The notes beneath the pieces were generated by a model. That model was given only the letters and a program-made list of their open reading frames with translations. It was not told the DNA's origin and searched no databases. Below are positions 17,651-27,793 of a stretch of 64,000 nt of DNA, in pieces. The first letter of the stretch is position 1; each line of letters begins with the position of its first letter. The DNA is taken from positions 620,001 through 684,000 of the forward strand of contig CBDDCQ010000006.1 in assembly GCA_965226285.1 (NCBI GenBank), read 5' to 3'. This DNA is from CBDDCQ01 sp965226285. Lineage in GTDB: Bacteria > Bacteroidota > Bacteroidia > Flavobacteriales > Ichthyobacteriaceae. Made by a program: the position numbers and the translations under genes.

Positions 17651-19150
17651 ATGATAAATTATTTATATAAAAAAATTAGTTCGGCTACACTCTTATGGAG
17701 TATCCTATACTCTTTGGTAGCTTGTGATATTTCAGACTTTGAGGATATGAATAAAAGCCCCAATGCTTCCACAAAGATTGTCCCATCGTATGTGTTGAGT
17801 AGTGTGCTGTTGGAAATAAGAGACATATTGGGTGATACAAGAACAAATTTGTATATGCAATATATGTCACAGACTCAATATACAAACACAAGTTTATATA
17901 ATTCAAGTAAATTTGGTTATTACGATTTGTACATAGACGCATTGTTTCCTTTGAAAAAAATTAAAGAAGCAAATACAGATGAAAGTACGAAATCGGAGGC
18001 TGCTAAGTATGGACTGAATGCTAATCAAATAGCAGTTACTGAGATTTTAAGTTGCTATTTCTTTCATCACATGACTGACCGTTGGGGACCTGTTCCTTAT
18101 TTAGAATCTTTACAAGGCACAAAAAATCTCAAGCCTAGAATCGATACGCAACAAACTGTTTATGAGGATATATTTAAAAGGTTGGATGCAGCTATTGCTA
18201 TGATAAAGTCAGGTGAAATACAAGGGGATTTTATATTTAGAGGTGATATGGCTAAATGGAAAAGATTTGCTAATGTGTTGAGAGCTACTATGGCATTGAG
18301 ATTGTCAGATATAGCTCCAGCGATGGCAAAAGCAGAATTTGTAAAGGCAAATAAGGCAGGACTTTTGACTTCTAATGCTGATAATATAGCATTTCCCTAT
18401 AGAAAAGAAAGTGCTTGGGAGAATCCTTGGTATACTCGTTTTCGTTCGAGAACGGATTATGCACTTAGTAAACCATTTGTAGATTTCTTGAAAGAGACAA
18501 AAGATAAGCGTTTATTCTCCTTTGGAGAAAAAGCATCAAACGTAAAAAATAAATCTGGTTTTGATGCGTATGCAGGATTAAAGTATGGATTGTCAGTTGC
18601 CAATGTAGGTAAAATAGATAAGTTATCTTATTGTTTTCCAAGTAAAACACATGTAAGGGTACAAGATCAACCTTTGTATGTATATACTTATGCACAAGTT
18701 TTATTTATGCAAGCAGAGGCAAGGCATAAAGGATGGATTACGGATAGTGATCCGAAAACTTTGTATGAAAAGGCTATTAAAGCTTCTATTGATCAGTGGA
18801 AAGCCTTTACAGATAGTTCAGGAAAGGCTATAGAGAGTGATATTCAAGCATTCTTGGATGGTCCAAAAGTTAAATGGGATAGTAGTAAGGCTATTCAATT
18901 GATAGGAGAGCAAAAATGGGTGGCTTTATTTTTACAAGGTTATGAATCTTGGGCAGAGTGGAGAAGGTTAGATTTCCCTAAATTAAAGCCTGCTCCTGAT
19001 GCAAAAAATGAATCTAAGACTATTCCCGTGAGAGATCCGTATCATGATGATGTATCTACCTATAATGAAGCGAATTATAAATATGCAGTATCCACATATT
19101 TAGGAGGAAAAGATAAGTTGAATACGAAAGTTTGGTGGGACAAAAAATAA
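17651..19150 (+). CDS. SusD-like surface lipoprotein 2
   Basis: A 499-residue lipoprotein (lipobox SLVAC) with the SusD-like start DFEDMNKSPNAS and the late motif QKWVALFLQGYESWAEWRR of the SusD-like_2 group. It ends in NTKVWWDKK, like SusD3. It would cap SusC2 at the cell surface. It is translationally close to susC2 (5 nt gap) and lies 22 nt before the third gene. Confidence 0.92.
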   Translation: MINYLYKKISSATLLWSILYSLVACDISDFEDMNKSPNASTKIVPSYVLSSVLLEIRDILGDTRTNLYMQYMSQTQYTNTSLYNSSKFGYYDLYIDALFPLKKIKEANTDESTKSEAAKYGLNANQIAVTEILSCYFFHHMTDRWGPVPYLESLQGTKNLKPRIDTQQTVYEDIFKRLDAAIAMIKSGEIQGDFIFRGDMAKWKRFANVLRATMALRLSDIAPAMAKAEFVKANKAGLLTSNADNIAFPYRKESAWENPWYTRFRSRTDYALSKPFVDFLKETKDKRLFSFGEKASNVKNKSGFDAYAGLKYGLSVANVGKIDKLSYCFPSKTHVRVQDQPLYVYTYAQVLFMQAEARHKGWITDSDPKTLYEKAIKASIDQWKAFTDSSGKAIESDIQAFLDGPKVKWDSSKAIQLIGEQKWVALFLQGYESWAEWRRLDFPKLKPAPDAKNESKTIPVRDPYHDDVSTYNEANYKYAVSTYLGGKDKLNTKVWWDKK

Positions 19151-19172
19151 ATTAAAAATAGATTTAAGTAAT

Positions 19173-20468
19173 ATGAAAAAGATAATTTTTTTAATGTTAT
19201 TCGTCAGTTTATCTTTAGTGTCTTGTAAGAAAGATGAAGATAAATTAGAAGCAAATATAACTACGGAGACTACATGGGATTTAACCAGTAATAGAAAGGG
19301 TAAACTCACAGTATTTGATGGAGATAAAACAATTACTTTTACAAATACCGAAAAGTTAGCAGCCGCAGCCAAAGGTAATGCAATTGTATATTTAGAAGAT
19401 AAAGAAATTAAGAATATCAACTTGACTTTTTCCGATGGAAAAGCTACGGTAAAAGCAAAAGATATTATAGGAACTTTAAAAGCAGGTCAGAAAGTAGACG
19501 TTCAAATTCACGCTGATATAAATGGTGTGAAAACAGGGAGTGATTTTGAGGTGACTATCATTAATGCTATATCTTTAAACAAGAAATTAGAAGGGATTGT
19601 AAATGCTACTGCAAATACTACGCTTAGTTATAAAGTATCTACTATTTCTAAAGTGAAAGTAGATGAAGTAATCTTTAAATATAAAAAAGTTTCTAAAGGT
19701 GCCAATGCTACAAATATAAAATATACTGAAGGTTTACCAGGAACATTAGCTGCTATTACACTACCTGTAGATGGATATGAAGTAAAAGTATCAGGTGCTA
19801 GACTGACTTCCGAATTTAGTGCGGTTGAGGGGGATACTATAAAGTATCTATTAGAGGCTAAAAAGGGAAGTATCGTAGATAATGTAACAGATTCTTTTGT
19901 ATTTAAAGGTCAGTATTTGGAAGCTGCTAAACGGGTAGTATTTACCGATAAAGATTCTAAAGTAAATAATGTTACGTCTAAACGCGAGATGTTTTATAAT
20001 TTTTCTACTGCAAAACTTGGAAATGCTACGGGGCATTTAAAAATGTCTGCCGATGGAACAAAAATTGAATCTGGAGATGTTGGAGCCAGAAGAGTTAAAT
20101 TCGAGTGGGGAGATAATAAGACGAAAGGAGAGGAGTTAGACTTTGCTGCGGAGCCTGTTCAATTTGTTAAATTGACAGGTGATGCTACTGCTAATGAGAA
20201 AATATATAAAGAGAAGGATTATTTTAGTATATCTTCAAAATTTACGTCAGGTTCAAAACTAAATAGTTTTACTGCATCTAAGGGGGATTACTACTATTAT
20301 AAGGTAACGAGACATTATAATAAGACAACAGATTCTAAAGAAAGACCAACAGTAGGAACTAAAGATTATTATGGTGTTATCAAAGTAGTTTCTGTGGCTT
20401 CAAATACAGTTGATGGAGTTACGGTTAAGTCAGTATCTATATCGTTTAAAGAGGGCACTAAAAAATAA
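19173..20468 (+). CDS. Third-gene surface lipoprotein of SusCD operon 2, unknown family
   Basis: A 431-residue lipoprotein (LSLVSC, followed by KKDEDK). It is a paralogue of the proteins at 12344 and 25513. The first 140 residues match the operon-3 copy best, and the last 270 are closely conserved in all three (VDEVIFKYKKVSKG, KDSKVNNVTSKREMFYN, KDYYGVIKV). I recognise no domain family. Mostly beta-strand by composition. Probably an accessory ligand-binding lipoprotein of the SusC2/D2 complex, by context. Confidence 0.75.
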   Translation: MKKIIFLMLFVSLSLVSCKKDEDKLEANITTETTWDLTSNRKGKLTVFDGDKTITFTNTEKLAAAAKGNAIVYLEDKEIKNINLTFSDGKATVKAKDIIGTLKAGQKVDVQIHADINGVKTGSDFEVTIINAISLNKKLEGIVNATANTTLSYKVSTISKVKVDEVIFKYKKVSKGANATNIKYTEGLPGTLAAITLPVDGYEVKVSGARLTSEFSAVEGDTIKYLLEAKKGSIVDNVTDSFVFKGQYLEAAKRVVFTDKDSKVNNVTSKREMFYNFSTAKLGNATGHLKMSADGTKIESGDVGARRVKFEWGDNKTKGEELDFAAEPVQFVKLTGDATANEKIYKEKDYFSISSKFTSGSKLNSFTASKGDYYYYKVTRHYNKTTDSKERPTVGTKDYYGVIKVVSVASNTVDGVTVKSVSISFKEGTKK

Positions 20469-20485
20469 TTTTTGTTCTTTTATAT

Positions 20486-20521
20486 CAAAAAAAAGCCCCT
20501 ACATTTTGTGGGGGTTTTTTT
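20486..20521 (+). terminator. Terminator of SusCD operon 2
   Basis: AAAAAAAGCCCCTACA pairs with TGTGGGGGTTTTTTT (one T-G wobble) across a 3-nt loop, 18 nt after the stop codon. Confidence 0.8.
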
Positions 20522-20711
20522 ATACATACAATATTTGTAGTGTTAAATAGATGAGATTTTAATGGAGCTATTTATAAATTTAGGCAAGGAGCTCGAGGTT
20601 TCTTTACCAATTGCATAGCAAAAATATAGGCTTAGTTATAGAGTATATAGTTCTTGTTTTACAATTTAAATATTTTTTTTAATAATTTACAAGTGTATTG
20701 AAAAAATATAC

Positions 20712-20838
20712 TATATTTGCCAGCGGAACAGATTACCACTATAAATTAAGTTACTATTGATATGACGCAATGCGTAGTATTATAAATAATTAGTATAAAA
20801 AATATTTTATATTCATTATCGTGATGAATTAAATTTTT
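20712..20838 (+). promoter_or_regulatory. susC3 leader region: promoter, degenerate mini-ORF and hairpin
   Basis: TATATTTG (20712-20719) sits in the block shared with susC2. A mini-ORF at 20762-20785 reads MTQCVVL, in the position of the susC2 leader. The following hairpin is weak: only ATTCAT (20811-20816) pairs with 20824-20829 before mismatches begin, although a T7 run remains. The attenuator seems to have decayed here, so susC3 may be expressed without it. The rest of the 20522-20907 gap holds no gene. Confidence 0.4.
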
Positions 20839-20907
20839 TTCATGTATAGTATAGTTTATCTAAAATTATGTATAATTAAAAATCACTAAAATATAAGTTA
20901 AATAATT

Positions 20908-23900
20908 ATGAGTTTTAAGTATAATTTGTCAATATTTTTATTATTGGCTATAGTGCAATTTTCATTTGCACAGGTGAATGTTTCTGGTTTGGTTACCTCA
21001 AAAGATGATGGTCAACCTTTACCAGGGGTAAGTGTCCTCATTGAAGGGACTCAAAAAGGAACGACTACAGATTTTGATGGGAAATACTCTATTGAAGCTA
21101 AATCTGGAGATGTTTTAGTTTTTTCTTTTATAGGAATGACTGATAAAAAAATAACGGTGACTACCTCTACAACGGGTAGTGTAGTGATAAATGCGGTGAT
21201 GGAATCCGATACTCAAGTACTCGATGATGTGGTAGTTACAGCCTTGGGTATCAAGAAATCTCAAAAATCTTTGGGCTATGCTCAAGTAGAGATAAAAGGA
21301 GAAGATCTAAGTGTTGCCAAAGAGAGAGATATTGCAACTTCTATTGCGGGTAAGGTAGCAGGTGTTCAGGTTTTAGGTGGAGCAGGCTCTACTTTTTCTG
21401 ATGCAAAGATAAGAGTAAGAGGTGTGAACTCTCTTACAGGAGGAAATGCTATATTTGTAGTGGATGGCACTGTGGTAGAGTCTAGAGATGTGAATATGGA
21501 TGATGTGGAAACACTTTCTGTACTCAAAGGTCCTGCTGCTACAGCACTTTATGGATCTAGAGGTTCCAATGGTGTGATTATGATTACGACTAAAAAAGGA
21601 AAAAAATCAAAAGATGGAGGATGGGGTGTTTCTGTAAATCAGAATACGAGTATTGGCAATTTTGTAGATATGCTTGAATATCAGGATAAATATGCTGGAG
21701 GATATGCTGGTAAATTTTTTGAAGTGGATAGTAAAGGTAAAGATTGGGATGAGAATTCTACTGGAAAAAAGTATAAAGTTTTACAAATGGAGGCTGATGA
21801 ATCTTGGGGACCAAAGATAGATGGAAAGACGCTTTACAGACCTTGGTATACTTGGTTCAAGGATAGTCCAGAGTATGGAAAAGAAGTGCCACTTACTGCA
21901 CAACCAGATAATGTGAGGGATTTCTATGAAATGGGTGTAACGTCTAATACAAATATTGCATTGTCGAAAGCTGGAAATAATTATTCTGCAAGAGTTTCTT
22001 ATACTAATATTTATTCAAAGGGTATTGCTCCTAATAGTAAAATGGTAAGAAATTATGTAAAATCGAAACTTATTTATGATTTAACGGATCAGTTGAAAGC
22101 TGAAGTGAGTGCAAATTATAATGTAAATCAAGCTGTATCTAGACCTTTTAGTAGTTGGAGCGATGGACTTTCGGTTAATAATATGAAGATGTATAACCAG
22201 TGGTGGCAGAGACAATTAAATATGAAAAAATTAAAGGAGTATTATAAAGGAGAAGAAGGGTTTAGATCTTGGAACATGAAATCTCCTGAAAATCCATACG
22301 AGACAGCTTATTGGGACAGTCCGTATTTTAACGTTTATGAGAGTGTTCCTGTAGAAGATTTTTCTACTCTGTACGGTCACGCGAGCTTGACCTATAAATT
22401 TAATGACAAGTTAAAGGTGGTTGGTATAGTGAGAACCAGAGAAGGAAGTTATTTGCATAAGAGAAATCGAGCGGATGGAGGTCATGAAATATCTGCTGTA
22501 TCAAAATCTTCTGTTACAGCATTAGAAAATAATTACGAGTTTTTAGCCACTTATGAAGATAAGTTTATGAATGATGAAATTAGTTTGGTAGCGAGTTTTG
22601 GAGGTAACATTAGAATGTATGAATATAAATGGACTTCTTTTAAATCTAATGGAGGATTGACTATTCCAGGGTTATATAATATTAAAGCATCTAAAGAAAA
22701 ACCAAACCTTGATGATTCCATTCATGAGAAGCAGGTTAATAGTTTCTACGGAACTATGAATTTAGGGTATAAGGATTTCTTATTTGTCGATTTATCACTC
22801 AGAAATGATTGGTCATCTACTTTGCCAAAAGATAACAATTCTTATCTGTATCCTTCTGTAAATGCTAGTTTTATATTTAGCGATTTGTTAGCTGATGATT
22901 TAAAGAGTATCATTTCTTTTGGTAAGCTAAGATCTGGTTGGGGGCAAGTAGGTTCTGATACAGATCCTTATGAAACATCTTTGAATTACCCACTAGCTGA
23001 TAGTTATGGAAGTACGTCGATGATGAATGTGCCTACGACCTTGCCAAATACTGATTTAAAACCAGCGTTATCATCTTCTTGGGAAGTAGGTTTTGATTTG
23101 AAGTTTTTAGATAATAGATTGGGATTAGATGTTACTTATTACAGAAATAGTAATAAGGACCAGATTATCGACTTATCAGTCTCATCTACTTCAGGATATA
23201 GTAAAACAAAGATTAATGCCGGAAGTATAACCACTCAAGGTATAGAAGTTGCTCTTTATGCTACTCCTATCAAAACAGATGATTTGATTTGGGATATGAG
23301 TTTGACTTTTGCTAAAACATCAGTATTTGTAGATGAATTGGCTGATGGATTAGAAGATATTAGACTAACAAGAGGTACATGGGCAGCAGCAGTATATGCA
23401 AAAGCTGGAAAGAACTGGGGTATTATAAAGTCTCAAAAGGCAAAGAAAGATGATAAAGGTAGGTTTATTTTAGAAGAAGGTAATTTTGATGTTGCATACA
23501 CAGAAGAGAAGGACAAACAAGTATTACCAGACTTTACTGGAGGTATGGTAAATACCCTTACTTATAAAGGCTTTACGCTTTCTGCTTCCTTGGACTATCA
23601 AATTGGAGGAACTTTTCTATCTTTAACAAAGCGTTATTCTTCATGGACAGGGATAGCCAAATATACTGCTGAAAACGATATAAGAGAACATGGTGTTGTC
23701 ATAGATGGAGTTGATAAAGATGGTAATCCAAATACGACTAGACTCGATGCTAAAACTTATTTTAATTATTTAAGAAACTGGAAAGGTGCTTTTTTGTATG
23801 ATGCTACTTTTGTGAAATTAAGAGAGATTAGTCTTTCCTATAGAGTACCTAAGGAGATTTGTGATATGATTTACGTGAAAAAACTTAGTATAGGGTTTAA

Positions 23901-24057
23901 TATTAGCAATGTGGCACTTATTTATTCGGCTACTGATATTGATTCTAGTGAATTAGAAACACAGACTGGTAGTACTAATGATCCTTTTCCTTTCTTGGAG
24001 GCAGGTCAGAATCCTAGTGTGAGATCCTATGGTTTAAATTTGAAGTTTAACTTTTAA
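20908..24057 (+). CDS. SusC/RagA-family TonB-linked outer-membrane transporter 3
   Basis: A 1049-residue paralogue with signal peptide to SFAQ, carboxypeptidase-regulatory-like domain, plug (ALYGSRGSNGVIMITTKKG) and beta-barrel ending LKFNF. The N-terminal 100 residues are almost the same as in SusC1 and SusC2; the remainder is closest to SusC2. susD3 starts 8 nt after its stop. Substrate unknown. Confidence 0.95.
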   Translation: MSFKYNLSIFLLLAIVQFSFAQVNVSGLVTSKDDGQPLPGVSVLIEGTQKGTTTDFDGKYSIEAKSGDVLVFSFIGMTDKKITVTTSTTGSVVINAVMESDTQVLDDVVVTALGIKKSQKSLGYAQVEIKGEDLSVAKERDIATSIAGKVAGVQVLGGAGSTFSDAKIRVRGVNSLTGGNAIFVVDGTVVESRDVNMDDVETLSVLKGPAATALYGSRGSNGVIMITTKKGKKSKDGGWGVSVNQNTSIGNFVDMLEYQDKYAGGYAGKFFEVDSKGKDWDENSTGKKYKVLQMEADESWGPKIDGKTLYRPWYTWFKDSPEYGKEVPLTAQPDNVRDFYEMGVTSNTNIALSKAGNNYSARVSYTNIYSKGIAPNSKMVRNYVKSKLIYDLTDQLKAEVSANYNVNQAVSRPFSSWSDGLSVNNMKMYNQWWQRQLNMKKLKEYYKGEEGFRSWNMKSPENPYETAYWDSPYFNVYESVPVEDFSTLYGHASLTYKFNDKLKVVGIVRTREGSYLHKRNRADGGHEISAVSKSSVTALENNYEFLATYEDKFMNDEISLVASFGGNIRMYEYKWTSFKSNGGLTIPGLYNIKASKEKPNLDDSIHEKQVNSFYGTMNLGYKDFLFVDLSLRNDWSSTLPKDNNSYLYPSVNASFIFSDLLADDLKSIISFGKLRSGWGQVGSDTDPYETSLNYPLADSYGSTSMMNVPTTLPNTDLKPALSSSWEVGFDLKFLDNRLGLDVTYYRNSNKDQIIDLSVSSTSGYSKTKINAGSITTQGIEVALYATPIKTDDLIWDMSLTFAKTSVFVDELADGLEDIRLTRGTWAAAVYAKAGKNWGIIKSQKAKKDDKGRFILEEGNFDVAYTEEKDKQVLPDFTGGMVNTLTYKGFTLSASLDYQIGGTFLSLTKRYSSWTGIAKYTAENDIREHGVVIDGVDKDGNPNTTRLDAKTYFNYLRNWKGAFLYDATFVKLREISLSYRVPKEICDMIYVKKLSIGFNISNVALIYSATDIDSSELETQTGSTNDPFPFLEAGQNPSVRSYGLNLKFNF

Positions 24058-24065
24058 AAAAAGAT

Positions 24066-25493
24066 ATGACAATGAGAAATATTTTTAAGTTAGTTTATTG
24101 GGGGGCTATTTTTGTTTTTGTAGTTTCTTGTGGAGACTTTGCAGACATGAATGTAGATCCAAATAATTCTAATAAGCCTTATACCAAGGGATTAATTCCT
24201 AAAAGTATATATAACATGGCTGATTATGTTGGGAGAATTCAAGGTTCGTTGAATACTCAACAGTTGTCACAAGTTCAGTATACTACAGAGTCTAGATATA
24301 CTACAAAAAGATGGGATTTTGGTTGGAAATATAGGCAAATGAATTCTTATCAAACCATTATAAATTTGAATACTGATGCTAAGACGAGGACAGAATCAGG
24401 TGTAAAATCTGGAGGTACTACTGATAATCAAATTGCGATAGCTAGAATCATGAGAGCATTTGAACTGATGAGATTGACAGATGCTTATGGGCCTATCCCT
24501 GTATCTGAAGCACTTCAAGGAGCTAAAAATTGGAAACCTAAGTATGACGATCAAGAACAGGTATATACTTTCATATTTTCGGAACTCAATTCCGCAGTTG
24601 CACAAATAAAAGAGGATGGAGATTTGTTTGGAGATATTCTATTTGAAGGGGATATGAAAAAATGGAAACAGTTTGCTAACTCTATTGCAGTGGTGGCTTC
24701 TTTAAGATTGGCTGATGTAAAAGGAACTGTTGCAAAAGCTATTTTTGTGAAAGCTATAGCAGGCGCAGCCGATTTTGATATTAAAGTTAAATATTTGAAA
24801 GATCCCAATTATCAAAATCCTTGGTATAAAACATTCACTATTGACAAGCGTTTTGACGATGCGGTAAGTGTACCTATGATTAAGCAGTTGAAAGATACAG
24901 AAGATGCTAGATTAGCTATATATGCAGATAAATCTGAAAGTAAAAAAGATTATATAGGTATGCCTTATGGTGTAAAGACACCCGTTATAAGATCTGTAGA
25001 GATTTCTCTTTTGGGCAGTGCTGTAAGAAAGCAAGATACACCTTCTTATTTGATTACGAAGTCTCAAATTTTATTCTCTAAAGCTGAGGCAGCACAAAGA
25101 GGCTGGATAACAGGTGGTTCTGCCAAAGCTCAAGAGTATTACGAGGCAGCGATTAAGGCTTCTTATGACCAATGGGGATTATCAGAAGATAAATACAAAG
25201 CATTTATTAAAAATGTAAAGTATGATGCTACTAATTGGAAGAAGAGTATTGGTACTCAAAAATGGGTGGCTTTGTTTTTACAAGGTGGCGAAGCTTGGGC
25301 TGAATGGAGAAGATTAGACTACCCTAAACTGATACCTCCAGCTGAACACTTGAATAAAGGAGGGGGAATCCCTTTGAGGTTTGGTTACCCTACTATAGAG
25401 CAGAGCTTGAATGGGGACAATTATAAACTTGCTGTCAAATCTATTGGAGGTAAAGATGATTTGAATACTAAAGTTTGGTGGGATAAAAATTAA
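24066..25493 (+). CDS. SusD-like surface lipoprotein 3
   Basis: A 475-residue lipoprotein (VVSC lipobox) starting GDFADMNVDPNNSN, with the family motif QKWVALFLQGGEAWAEWRR near the end and the NTKVWWDKN tail shared with SusD2. An in-frame ATG at 24072 is an alternative start. Predicted lid of SusC3. Confidence 0.92.
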   Translation: MTMRNIFKLVYWGAIFVFVVSCGDFADMNVDPNNSNKPYTKGLIPKSIYNMADYVGRIQGSLNTQQLSQVQYTTESRYTTKRWDFGWKYRQMNSYQTIINLNTDAKTRTESGVKSGGTTDNQIAIARIMRAFELMRLTDAYGPIPVSEALQGAKNWKPKYDDQEQVYTFIFSELNSAVAQIKEDGDLFGDILFEGDMKKWKQFANSIAVVASLRLADVKGTVAKAIFVKAIAGAADFDIKVKYLKDPNYQNPWYKTFTIDKRFDDAVSVPMIKQLKDTEDARLAIYADKSESKKDYIGMPYGVKTPVIRSVEISLLGSAVRKQDTPSYLITKSQILFSKAEAAQRGWITGGSAKAQEYYEAAIKASYDQWGLSEDKYKAFIKNVKYDATNWKKSIGTQKWVALFLQGGEAWAEWRRLDYPKLIPPAEHLNKGGGIPLRFGYPTIEQSLNGDNYKLAVKSIGGKDDLNTKVWWDKN

Positions 25494-25512
25494 AAAAATA
25501 ATACGAAGTATA

Positions 25513-26817
25513 ATGAAAAAGTTAATTTTATTAACATTAGTGTTAGGTTTATCTTTAATTTCTTGTAAGAAAGATGAGGATAAAATATATGGAAAGATAA
25601 CTACAAATACTATATGGGATTTAAATTCCAGAACAAGAACAGATTCTCTTACAGTATTTGATGAGAGTAAAGTTATTACCTTTACAAATTCAAGAAAAAC
25701 TGTAACTAAAGGTGAGATTGTAATCAACATCAAGAAAAAAGGTGAGAAGAAGTACAAGGAGGATAACAAGAAAACGGTAACTTTTTCTGATGGAAAAACG
25801 AGCCTTAGCGGTAGTGATTTGAAACTATCTACGCTTACGCCAGATGATGCTGTTAAGATAGAGGTGTTTAGTGATGTAGAGGGTGTAAAATCTAGAGTTG
25901 ATTTTACTGTCAATGTAAAGAGTGCGGTATCTTTAGAAAAGAAGTTTGAAAATGTAATAGTAGGTGCTACTGCAAATGCTACGATGGGCTATAAAGTATC
26001 TACCAATACAGGAGTAAAGGTAGATGAGGTCAACTTCTACTATAAACGTGTTCCTAAAGGCGGGAATGCTTCAAAGATAGTTTATACAAAAGGTTTGCCT
26101 AGCGTTACATTACCTGCGGATAAATATACATTAACTAAAACAGGTGCTGAATTGACGAGTATATTCTCTGCTTCGGTAGGTGATACGTTAATGTATGCTT
26201 TAGAGGCTAAAAAGGGAAGTATCATAGATAATGTAACGAAAGATTCTTTTGTATTTAAAGGTCAAAGCTTAGAAGCTGCTAAAACGGTAGTATTTACCGA
26301 TAAAGATTCTGAAGTAGATAAAGTTACCTCTAAGCGTGAGATGTTTTATAATCTTACTACTGAAAAACTTGGAAATGCTACGGGACACTTGAAAGTATCT
26401 AATGATATTACTAGAGTAATGTCTGGAGATATTGCCATTAGGACAAAGAATTTTAAATGGGGGGATAATAAAACAAAATCCTTAACCTTTGCAGCTGAAC
26501 CTGTTCAGTTTGTTAAGTTGACAGGTAGTGCAGCTAATAATGAGGCAATATATGAAACTGGAAGTTTAATTGTTTCGGTTGCTCAATTTAACGCTTCAAG
26601 TTCAAAAGTAAGAGAGTTTACTGCAGCTAAAGGGGATTATTATTATTATAAGGTAACGAGACATTATAATAAGACGACAGATTCTAAAAAAGAACCCTCT
26701 GTAGGAACTAAAGATTATTATGGTATTATTAAGGTAAATTCTGTCTCTTCGACTACAGCAGATGGAAAGACCGTTAAATCTTTATCCATATCTATAAAAG
26801 AAGGGACTAGTAAATAA
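25513..26817 (+). CDS. Third-gene surface lipoprotein of SusCD operon 3, unknown family
   Basis: A 434-residue lipoprotein (LSLISC, KKDEDK). The N-terminal third resembles the operon-2 protein. The C-terminal part is close to the operon-1 protein, with a stretch around DITRVMSGDIAIRTKNFKWG that is almost the same even at DNA level (26400-26480 against 13200-13280). So this gene looks like a mosaic of the other two. Function unknown; context suggests a ligand-binding accessory of SusC3/D3. Confidence 0.75.
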   Translation: MKKLILLTLVLGLSLISCKKDEDKIYGKITTNTIWDLNSRTRTDSLTVFDESKVITFTNSRKTVTKGEIVINIKKKGEKKYKEDNKKTVTFSDGKTSLSGSDLKLSTLTPDDAVKIEVFSDVEGVKSRVDFTVNVKSAVSLEKKFENVIVGATANATMGYKVSTNTGVKVDEVNFYYKRVPKGGNASKIVYTKGLPSVTLPADKYTLTKTGAELTSIFSASVGDTLMYALEAKKGSIIDNVTKDSFVFKGQSLEAAKTVVFTDKDSEVDKVTSKREMFYNLTTEKLGNATGHLKVSNDITRVMSGDIAIRTKNFKWGDNKTKSLTFAAEPVQFVKLTGSAANNEAIYETGSLIVSVAQFNASSSKVREFTAAKGDYYYYKVTRHYNKTTDSKKEPSVGTKDYYGIIKVNSVSSTTADGKTVKSLSISIKEGTSK

Positions 26818-26836
26818 TTTACGGTTCTTTTATATC

Positions 26837-26870
26837 AAAAAAAGTCTCTACATTTGTAGAGACTTTTTTT
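26837..26870 (+). terminator. Terminator of SusCD operon 3
   Basis: The perfect stem GTCTCTACA / TGTAGAGAC has a 2-nt loop, is flanked by A7 and T7, and lies 20 nt after the stop codon. Confidence 0.85.
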
Positions 26871-26890
26871 GATTGACTTTTATTGTATAA

Positions 26891-27787
26891 ATGAGACAAA
26901 TTGTATTAATTACAGGAGCTAATGGAATGCTTGCTCAATACCTATCAAATATATTGAAAGGCGAGTATCAAATAAGGTTTTTGACTAGAAATAAAACGGA
27001 TAAAAACCATTATATTTGGTCAGTAGAAGAGGGGTATATAGATGTAGAGGCATTTACAGGTGTAAACCATATTATTCATTTGGCAGGTGCGCCCATAGTA
27101 GGTAGGTGGAGTAAATCCAAAAAGCGGCGAATATTTTCTAGCAGGGTAGATACCTCCAAGTTAATTTTGGATACGCTTATTAAAAATAGTATAAGGATAA
27201 AATCATTTATTTCGGCATCGGCTATAGGTTTTTATGGTACTTATACTACAGAGAAAGTATTTAAAGAAATAGATGAAACAGGGAATGATTTTTTAAGCGA
27301 TATTTGCCAAAAGTGGGAAAAAATGGCGGATGAATTTATGGTTAAAGAGGTAGTTGAAAGGGTAATAAAACTAAGAATAGGTGTTGTATTGGCTCCAAAT
27401 CAAAAAACCTTAGATAAAATGGTAAAACTCATTAGGTGGTATTTGGGAGCACCGTTAGGAACAGGTAAGCAATATATGCCTTGGATACATATTTATGATT
27501 TATGTAGTATGATAAAGTATATTTTGAAAAATGAAGATATATCGGGAGTTTATAATGCGGTATCACCTGAACATATTACTAATAAACATTTTATGAAAGC
27601 TCTTGCTAGCAAATTGAAAAAACCTCTTTGGCTACCAAATGTACCCAGTTTTATATTAAAGCTACTCTTTGGAGAAGCTTCTTGTATCTTATTAAGGGGC
27701 AGTAGGGTTTGTTGTCAAAAAATTATAAATAAAGGATTTACCTTTAGATATACAAATCTGAAAAAGGCACTTGAAAACCTTTTATAG
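26891..27787 (+). CDS. TIGR01777 family NAD(P)-dependent epimerase/dehydratase (YfcH/SDR39U1-like)
   Basis: A 298-residue extended SDR. The N-terminal nucleotide-binding motif is ITGANGMLAQYL, followed by HLAGAPIVGRWSKSKKRRI and ISASAIGFYGTY, both typical of the TIGR01777 group. Further conserved blocks are LRIGVVLAP, PWIHIYDLC and the C-terminal DUF1731-like LRGSRV segment. The reaction is unknown for this family. It starts 20 nt after the operon-3 terminator and ends 6 nt from the converging pfkA gene, leaving no room for a separate terminator. Confidence 0.88.
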   Translation: MRQIVLITGANGMLAQYLSNILKGEYQIRFLTRNKTDKNHYIWSVEEGYIDVEAFTGVNHIIHLAGAPIVGRWSKSKKRRIFSSRVDTSKLILDTLIKNSIRIKSFISASAIGFYGTYTTEKVFKEIDETGNDFLSDICQKWEKMADEFMVKEVVERVIKLRIGVVLAPNQKTLDKMVKLIRWYLGAPLGTGKQYMPWIHIYDLCSMIKYILKNEDISGVYNAVSPEHITNKHFMKALASKLKKPLWLPNVPSFILKLLFGEASCILLRGSRVCCQKIINKGFTFRYTNLKKALENLL

Positions 27788-27793
27788 CTCCCA

